64,000 nucleotides of DNA from Spirometra erinaceieuropaei (taxonomy: Eukaryota; Platyhelminthes; Cestoda; Diphyllobothriidea; Diphyllobothriidae). Shown here piece after piece: positions 57,868 through 64,000 of the stretch. A model generated the notes under the pieces. The model worked only from the letters and a program-made list of their open reading frames with translations. It made no database searches and was not told the origin of the DNA. Each line of letters begins with the position of its first letter. The first letter of the stretch is position 1. The translations under genes and the position numbers were made by a program. The stretch spans positions 728,800 to 792,799 of the forward strand of contig CACRXP010000189.1 in the NCBI GenBank assembly GCA_902702965.1, read 5' to 3'.

Positions 57868-58330
57868 ACTCACTCGTTCCGTTGTGCCTTATGGGCTCTC
57901 TCTCGAGCCCAACCAGCAGCCGCACAGCGGCGCATGAGATAGGCAGTATGTCATTCATAGATATTTTGGCAGATTTCGAATAATTCATATTTGGGTCACA
58001 TTTGAGTCAAGTGTGGTTAAACTCGTGTCGTCCAGCGGGGCCTCGTAGCTCAGCTGGTTAGAGCGTTGGCTGTACTAAAGCCTTCCCCTTACTGCGTAGG
58101 TTCGAATCCCACTGAGGCCCCGAGTTTTTCACGGTTGGGTCAATATGAATAGGCAGTATGCTATTACCGACAAAGTCAAGGGAGACTGGAATGGTCATTT
58201 CTGGCTTATTAGCTGCCGTCAGCCAGTCATAACCCAGCCACGAAGTGTGAAACACCCGAGGCTCGAACTCGCGACCTGTTAGTTAGAAGTCCACGCCTCT
58301 AACCACTGGGCCACGAGCCCACGATCGGTG
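57868..58330 (-). repeat. SINE family B interrupted by a SINE A insertion
   Basis: Left part 57868-57950 and right part 58149-58330 together match the uninterrupted copy at 20110-20345 (cgttgtgccttatgggctct, gcagccgcacagcggcgcat, then gacaaagtcaagggagactg, gccagtcataacccagccac and the tRNA-like head). The head faces the plus copy at 58355. Confidence 0.85.
57951..58148 (+). mobile_element. SINE family A inserted into SINE B, with 12-bp target duplication
   Basis: ataggcagtatg occurs at 57939-57950 and again at 58149-58160, directly flanking a 198-bp insert. The insert contains CGTGTCGTCCAGCGGGGCCT, CGTAGCTCAGCTGGTTAGAG (A box), TAGGTTCGAATCCCACTGAG (B box) and ends GTTGGGTCAATATGA. The 12-base duplication is what LINE-driven SINE insertion leaves. 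This copy looks young and carries good pol III boxes. Confidence 0.9.
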
Positions 58331-58354
58331 AGCGCCCCCTACTATTGTATATTC

Positions 58355-58535
58355 CCGATCGAAACCGACAGGGCAACGAGCTCGTGGCCCAGTGGTTAGA
58401 CGCGTGAACTTCTAACTAACAGGTCACGAGTTCGAGCCTCGGGTAATCCACACTTCGGGGTTGGGTATGACTGGCTGACGACGCCTAATAGGCCAGAAAT
58501 GGCCATTCCAATCCCCCTTGTCTTTGTCGGTAATG
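58355..58535 (+). repeat. tRNA-derived SINE, family B, right arm of inverted pair
   Basis: CGAGCTCGTGGCCCAGTGGT (A box) and GTCACGAGTTCGAGCCTCGG (B box), then GGGTATGACTGGCTGACGAC and TCTTTGTCGGTAATGCC. Its reverse complement matches 58160-58320 over most of its length. Confidence 0.8.
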
Positions 58536-58956
58536 CCATTCTCCCTTAGTCGGTCCCTCTGAGGACTGAGGGTTAGGCTGTAATGGCCCTTTGTTCATTT
58601 GACCTGAATGGCATTCTCATTTATTGGAAATCCGAAACCTCACTCACTGGAGCCTGGCATGAGAGTCAGCTTATGTTTGGGATGGATAGACGTGCCTCGG
58701 TCTCGTTAGTAACTGTACCCCCCGCGATCTCCAAGCAGCGCCTCCAGGTAAATAGGGTATGCATACTGATACCTGGTACGGATGCGATCATGTCTGATCT
58801 AGCCGGCCTCGGTGATGCCTCAAATTGTTCTTCGTCACGCGTGAGATCTGTAGCAGCGGACTTGGAAGGATAGACACATTATCTCCTCCAGCGACGGAGG
58901 CTGAACACGGAAGATCCAAGAATTATTTTCATGTCTTGACGACATGTGGTGTCGAG

Positions 58957-59220
58957 TCAAATTTTGATTTGGCTTCCTCTTCGATGCATCCATGCTGGCA
59001 ACGGCGACGGATCGATGACAACGATAGTAAGTTCACGGAACGGACGAAGAAGACTGTGCCAAAGCCACCACAGTCGTCTTCCTTGAACGGTCTGAGATAT
59101 CCTTGTGCTGTCTCGGCGAGTGTGGACTGTCTCATTTGAGACGAAGTTTGGGTACTTCCCTCCAGGGCTAGACCTCAGGCGGCGGTGGACAAAAGCCCCC
59201 CTCCTCCAGTTTTCGCTCAT
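58957..59220 (-). pseudogene. RTE-clade LINE fragment
   Basis: The minus strand has YPNFVSNETVHTRRDSTRIS, QTVQGRRLWWLWHSLLRPFR and ELTIVVIDPSPLPAWMHRRG. These match, in order, FVSNETVRARCDNIARINQA, RLRWFGYVLRGPPQELSVTA and LPHWWCRRGGQFKTW of the 32370 copy. It is shorter and more diverged. Confidence 0.8.
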
Positions 59221-59639
59221 CGTTCACGCGGAACGACCAGCACTAATAGCCGTATAAGAGGACTGAGTGGACGGATGCTCGGCGCACGCGGAGCTTTGTG
59301 ACAATGGGGATTTTGCGTAGGGTCATAGACTCTTTCGGAGGATTGTAAAACCCCGAGGTGCGTTCATGAGAGGAAAGAGGCGAGTAAATACGGCACACCC
59401 ATGCTCCGAGATAAATGAGTACACACTAAGCCATTATTATGTCCTCTGACAGAAGCCGATTGTCTAGTCCCCTGCAGGTTATGGGCGTATGACGCTCTCA
59501 TCATCTCCAAAGGTGGGGTCCTGGAGAAAATCGATGGTTCTAAGTCCCATTACGAGAATCACATTCCCTGCTTGTAAGGCAAAACAGGGATCCGCAAATG
59601 AGTGGACTTACTACCGATAGAGGCGAGCAGGCGAGTTCC

Positions 59640-60351
59640 AGGTAGCAGTTCAGAAGACGAAGATGCGATCACTGGGGCAAGATATTTATTTGCCTGACGT
59701 TTCGGATTCTTACTCGAACCCGTCATCAGAGACATTCGCAGGTACGGGCACTTGTGGCACAAGGAGTGCAGTATTTATAGCATGTGTCTGCCGTGGGACC
59801 ATATGTGCACTGAAATTAACAGCTCTCACAATCACCGCTGGGGTCGTAATTGATGCTGCGGTGGCTTGTCAGTCCGAGTCCGAGTCGTTGATTGCCGTGA
59901 TTTCGTCATCCCTGCTGGATGCTGGTGTGAAGTGTGCTCGGCAAATTGGCTCACTGTCACTGGGATAATTGCTCGCCTGCGCCCTCCTCACGTGACTGAT
60001 TCCCCTGCCCAGGGAATATCTCAGCACGGAATATGGTACCGGGAGGTCATTGTGTTTGTTGATGGATTGCGGGCCTGACAACCATGACTCAAGCAGCTGG
60101 CGGATCACGCGGTTGTCATCCTATGCGAGGATTTCGGCCTCTTTAAACTTGAAAATATGGCCGCGTCCCGCCGAGTGTGCCGCTACCTGAGAGCTACTGT
60201 CTTCCCGCCTCACTGCTGCTGCGTACTCGGCAAGTCGCGTCTGGGGTTTTCTCCCAGTTTCTCCGACATAGTTGCTTTGTCCGCAACTGCACCAGATCCG
60301 GTCAACGACTCCAGACGTTTCCTGCCGTGGCAGCGGGTCTTTTGGCTTCAT
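59640..60351 (-). pseudogene. Penelope-like element, GIY-YIG nuclease to terminal repeat
   Basis: Starts KPKDPLPRQETSGVVDRIWC, then the nuclease CGQSNYVGETGRKPQTRLAE with YAAAVRRED, then AAHSAGRGHIFKFKEAEILA and a stop. After the stop the protein tail RQLLESWLSGPQSINKHNDL can still be read. It ends in the pLTR with the hammerhead-like motif at 59692-59735. YVGETG and R are kept; EH is EY. An inverted piece of the same terminal repeat abuts its truncated 5' side (60386-60470), as is common for Penelope elements. Confidence 0.9.
59692..59735 (-). ncRNA. Hammerhead-ribozyme-like motif (PLE pLTR), core intact
   Basis: The minus strand gives TGTCT-CTGATGA, then C in place of the extra T, then GGGTTC-GAGTAA-GAATCC (one wobble) and GAAACGTC-AGGCA. 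All conserved core bases and the stem I complement are present. It sits at the 3' end of the PLE copy at 59640-60351 on the same strand. Confidence 0.65.
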
Positions 60352-60385
60352 GACTTGGCGCCTAATGGTTGCTTCCGGCCTGTGT

Positions 60386-60430
60386 GTGTCTCTGACGATA
60401 GATTAGAGTGAGAATCCGAAACGTCAGGCC
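60386..60430 (+). ncRNA. Hammerhead-like motif, inverted PLE terminus
   Basis: GTCT-CTGACGA (position 7 may vary) is followed by a weakened stem II (GATT/AATC with flanking mismatches), then GAAACGTC-AGGC. The core is acceptable. It faces away from the PLE copy at 59640-60351. Confidence 0.55.
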
Positions 60431-60589
60431 AATAAATTTCTTGTTCCGGTGATTGCACCTTCGTCTTCTGGACTTACTACTGTTCGTCGGGCAACAGCAA
60501 ACTCTCATTGGTTGACTGAATACCTATCGTGGGATGGAAGTTATTCGATCACGGCACAGGACGCGGTGGTTACGTTGCGCTTAAGGGAG

Positions 60590-60920
60590 CCCAAACTACA
60601 GCCCTCCCAGGCAGTCTCATAGCGACTAGCATTATATGCAGGGAAGAGTCACCAAAAAGGGCAAAGGAGGCTGGAACGGCCACTTCTGGCGTGTTAGTCG
60701 AAGTCAGCCAGTCACACCCAATCACAAGTGTGAGTAGATTTCCGATCACAGCCTCAAGGAAGACGGACCATTGGCTCAGTGGTAGAGCGTAAGAATACTT
60801 CGCGTTCAATGGTCAAGGAGCCCGACCCGAATTATAGGTTATTTGGAACTGGGGTTGAGCATGGCCGACTGACGATGGCTAATAAGCCAGAAATGACCGT
60901 CTATGTCGTTGCTCCTTCTC
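60590..60920. repeat. Inverted pair of SINE family B, diverged
   Basis: Minus copy 60590-60745 (ggaggctggaacggccactt, cagccagtcacacccaatca) and plus copy 60755-60920 (GACCATTGGCTCAGTGGTAG as A box, then GGGTTGAGCATGGCCGACTG and GCCAGAAATGACCGTC). The B box of the plus copy is damaged. Confidence 0.65.
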
Positions 60921-62195
60921 TGATATCATGCCTACCGTAATGACTCCACACCTACATTTTTGAAGCGTATGGCGCGAAGATGTTCTTGACATTGTTTTGC
61001 AATATCGTACAAAAACATCATCCCAGTGCAAGTAACTGCAAGTTGGGTTGGACGGAATAAATGGCCTTTATTCATTATGTGTTGCCGACTCAAGCTCCTG
61101 CCTTTAACTCCTTTTTTGACTCTGTTAACTACTGCCGGGAGGTGTTCGGCCGCAGATAACGTTCCCGAAAGACAACGCATGCCCTGCTAAACCCTTGCGT
61201 CACAAGGCCAACGCACTACTGTTGTCCTTACTTATTCCGTCCTGAGCAGATTCTGAGTGAACTCCCAAAAAGTGGGACGGTAGCTGTGACGCGCGCGTCC
61301 ATGGGACGGCACGTGCGTCGCCTGCTGCCGCCAACGCGCCACCGGACACGGGAGAGGATGAGCGCCTGTGAAGCCTCCTTCCCCCCTTCTCCTCCCAGTG
61401 GAGCATATTAACCCCCCGCCCTGACAACCGCTCCTGTGTGTGCGTCGTTGCCATGCCAACGCGTACCGTGGTTTCGAGGCCGTGGCACAGGCTGCCAGTG
61501 AAGCCATATTGTCCGAACAACAAACAGAAAAGTCCAGTCCTCTCGAAGGCGGGAGAATGTTGATAGGAGTGAGCAGTGACGCGGGCCAAATTGTGACATG
61601 TGAAACATCACATTATGAGGACATACAAAAAGTAGGCGAACAGTGCCCACTTGCAAGTACCGACGTTCGCGACGCCCTTAGAGACTTGGCACGGTTGATA
61701 CCATCTCCCAGGGAACGATTAACAGGTGGAACCGATGAAGGCAAAGTCCGCTCCGCCTGGGGATGAGTTGATATTTTTAAGCGTTACGATGGCCAAGACG
61801 CCTCAGTCACAAAGTCTATCATTGGAAGCAATCTCTGAGGAGATACCTACCCCTTTTGTGAGCTGAACGGTGGTAGATTAAATTGTTTGTCTAGGAACTA
61901 TTTACTTTCGTGTACAAATAAGCACGCTCAACACCAAGTCTGGCAGAGGGGCATAGGTAAACAAACAAGAATTGTATACGGAAGGGGATTCATTTGGGAA
62001 AAAACCGACAATTTGCTGTTCTGATGTATGGCCAGCAATGACATAAGCAGCATAACTCCAGGAATTTTCAACGATTGCGTGAGCAAAGGCAATACTTTTC
62101 AGCTTTCAATGCAATTGTATACACACATATGCATATATAGTTAGGAAGTGTCTTAGGAAGGCCCATCCTGAACGGTCCGACGGGAAAACCGAAAT
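60921..62195. other. GC-variable flank, no recognised gene
   Basis: Bases 61200-61450 are GC-rich and open in several frames at once on both strands, so frame openness says little. No family similarity. Confidence 0.4.
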
Positions 62196-63230
62196 TTCGG
62201 CTCGCAATACCTTACTTGAAAAACGTATCAGAGGCAACAGCAAGAATCCTGAAGCCCTTCGGGATCGGTGTGATCCATAATCCAGAGTCAACTATCACAC
62301 AGCAAATAATGAGGCTCAAAGACCCACTACCGCTGACTTAACAATAAGCAGTGGTCTACGGCATACCTTGTTAGGACTGTAGTGCGAGGTATGTTGGTGA
62401 TAAGAGCAAAATTCTGGCCACACGACTGCATGAGCACCAGCTGGCAAGCAATCGCAAGGACAAGCTATCTATGGTTTATGGCCACAATTTCGCTTTTGAG
62501 AAGGCAAGGGTAATCGACCGAGCCAATGATAAGATGGCCAGACCGATGCTCGAAAGTTGGTCCTCGACTGGTACACCTAACAGAGCCATAGATCTGCATC
62601 TCGCCTATCAGACGCTACGCACAAAGCTCGAGTCAGTGCGGAAAAGGCCATCAGGACAGTCGGGCATGGTCACGCGTGGCCGAGAGCCGATGCCAGCGGA
62701 AAGTAGGAGAGAAGCCGGCCGGGGGTCATGTGACCAGCATGGGATGCCACCTCACCGCGACGTCCACGAGGCTGAGATCAACTCACATGAGCCCCAACAA
62801 CTGATCAGTCCGTTGAGTGACGAGGGGGAGGCCGACAAGCATGCTGGCTCGCCAACAATTACGACGGCCGCGGAGAGGTCAACTCTAGTCGGCGGTGAAC
62901 GGGCAGGTCACAGTTCGTGCCTCGAGCACGGATATAATACCAGGCAGGTATGAAGGCTGAGACAATCAAGGCCAGCAGGAACAGCCAACACATTACTCTG
63001 ATGATGGAAACGAGGGGGTTTCGGAAACGTCGGTTCAAATACTATTTGGTCCATGAATTCGCCCACTCTTCTTCTTCGTCTTCTTTGGGGGATGCTGAAC
63101 GCGACATAATACCTGGACCTCGAATCTTTACCCAGACATATATGCGTCAACTACTTAGCAACGCAGGAAGTGAGTTCGTCGATCAGGCTACGGGACAAGT
63201 TCGTCCTGTGTATCTAAAGACTTAATTTAA
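62196..63230 (+). pseudogene. Penelope-like element, near-complete nuclease part
   Basis: Reads PYLKNVSEATARILKPFGIG, VIHNPESTITQQIMRLKDPL and, after stops near 62340-62376, CSARYVGDKSKILATRLHEH with QLASNRKDKLSMVYGHNFAF. This is the full linker, GIY-YIG nuclease (YVG.., R, EH) and C-terminal block KARVIDRANDKMARPMLESW then RAIDLHLAYQTLR. It continues open to 62953, then the hammerhead-like motif and a TCTTCTTC-rich end. It is the best preserved PLE here apart from stops around the zinc-binding linker. Confidence 0.9.
62993..63036 (+). ncRNA. Hammerhead-like motif at a PLE 3' end
   Basis: Reads ACT-CTGATGA, the extra T, GGAAAC-GAGGGG-GTTTCG (last pair imperfect), then GAAACGTC. Core bases are intact; stem I is weak (three pairs). 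It lies about 40 bases after the PLE frame ends, in the same orientation. Confidence 0.55.
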
Positions 63231-63254
63231 AACCCTCGAAAGCAGTCTCGTGAC

Positions 63255-63440
63255 AGCTAGTTAGATATGTAGAAAAGAGGCAATGACAAAGGCTATAGAG
63301 ACTGAGGCAGCCATTTCTGGCTAAAAGGCCGTTGTCAGCAAGCCGTATCCGACCACAGGTATGCGAGATCATTGAGCGTTGCTAAGTCTGGCCTTCCAGC
63401 ATTGAGCCAAGGGCCCTTAGTCCCTACAGGCATGAAGAGC
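63255..63440 (-). repeat. tRNA-derived SINE, family B
   Basis: The plus strand shows gaggcagccatttctggcta, ggccgttgtcagcaagccgt and gcattgagccaagggccctt (head end). The B box is lost. Confidence 0.6.
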
Positions 63441-63489
63441 AGTTGACAGTTCCAGTACTCGGAACATTTTAATGTATACTATGGGAAAC

Positions 63490-63921
63490 GGCTAGATCGC
63501 AGTTGGTAGCCAGGAATGGGAAAGCGGATGGCGACCCTAACCCTAATCATAACCTTTACGCTAACCCTAACCCCAACCTCAACCCCAAACGTTGACCGTT
63601 AACCCTAACGGCAACCCTAACCCTAACCGAAATCGTAAACATAACCGCAGCCCTTAGACATAGCCGTAACTGAAAACCTAACCGTAATACTGAAGTCTAA
63701 TCGTACGCTCAAACCCTAACCGTAACCTGAAAACCTAAGCCTAAAGACATAAGCCTTATCCGAAAATCAGAAACCATTGACCAGTACCCTAATCCTAACC
63801 TCAAACGTAAAACGGGAGCCAAATGAGTCAGATGTAATTATGGAGCCCCACTAAATAGCCCCAGTAAACAAACCCCAAGCCACCTGCAATACGGGGCCTG
63901 GCTACTAACTGCGATCCAGCC
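63490..63921. mobile_element. Telomere-like block bounded by 25-bp inverted repeats
   Basis: ggctagatcgcagttggtag (from 63490, running to 63514) is mirrored at 63897-63921 (cctggctactaactgcgatc and on) with two mismatches over 25 bases. Between them are CCCTAA-type units (63534-63810), partly exact. The inverted ends suggest a discrete unit that moves or duplicates, carrying the telomere-like array inside. Confidence 0.75.
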
Positions 63922-64000
63922 TGGAAAACGCTCAAAAAAGTTTCACTGAGCGACTGCGTCCAACCGACGACACCCCGAGTTGGTTTTGGCGTTGGTGGTA

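Noticed and set aside
58035..58130. tRNA gene
   Set aside because: The tRNA-like head has pol III boxes but belongs to a SINE unit with body, tail and target duplication, and the cloverleaf is imperfect.
61200..61766. Several 80-130 codon frames on both strands
   Set aside because: GC-rich composition leaves many frames open at once; none resembles a known protein.
62471..62953. 160-codon host gene
   Set aside because: It is the C-terminal part of a Penelope-like element nuclease; the N-terminal part is readable in frame upstream to 62196.

Overview
The window looks like nuclear DNA of a parasitic flatworm, most likely a diphyllobothriidean tapeworm (Spirometra, Dibothriocephalus or Schistocephalus-like). 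That is an inference. It rests on small exons in very long introns, GT..AG splice sites, degenerate TTAGGG blocks, and a repeat set I associate with these worms: Penelope-like elements (PLEs), RTE and CR1-like LINEs, tRNA-derived SINEs and TA-flanked foldback elements. I see no operons, phage, CRISPR array or bacterial genes.

The one host gene I can support lies on the minus strand between 37520 and 5635. Eight exons spell about 400 residues of an ELAPOR1/ELAPOR2 (KIAA1324/EIG121-type) protein. These are cysteine-rich type I membrane proteins of the endosome-lysosome system. In transcript order the exons are 37520-37332, 33918-33667, 31707-31578, 19520-19377, 18924-18879, 18687-18648, 9547-9275 and 5784-5635. 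Intron phases agree at every junction (2,0,0,1,2,2), and the last exon carries the transmembrane helix. The N-terminal half and the end of the cytoplasmic tail were not found; they are probably outside the window or too diverged to see.

The introns and the 37.5-64 kb flank are mostly transposon debris. PLE remnants lie near 29.6, 30.5, 42.3, 49.8, 57.1, 60.1 and 62.5 kb. LINE remnants lie at 22.3 (zinc-finger part), 32.4-33.1, 52.0-52.7 and 59.0 kb. Foldback elements of about 1 kb lie at 6.5, 11.9, 36.2 and 45.3 kb. Two tRNA-derived SINE families occur many times, often as head-to-head inverted pairs. A roughly 120-bp satellite fills 13.3-14.0 kb, a GAT microsatellite sits at 14.9 kb, and telomere-like blocks occur at 9.9, 16.2, 19.6, 36.0 and 63.6 kb.

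The most interesting non-coding signal is a set of hammerhead-ribozyme-like motifs at the 3' ends (pLTRs) of the PLEs: a CTGANGA core, a hairpin, then GAAACGTC. The best are at 23840-23886 (minus) and 59692-59735 (minus). Two copies form a nearly perfect 2 x 96-bp palindrome at 23801-23994. Several copies share an extra T between the core and stem II, and some have mutated catalytic bases.
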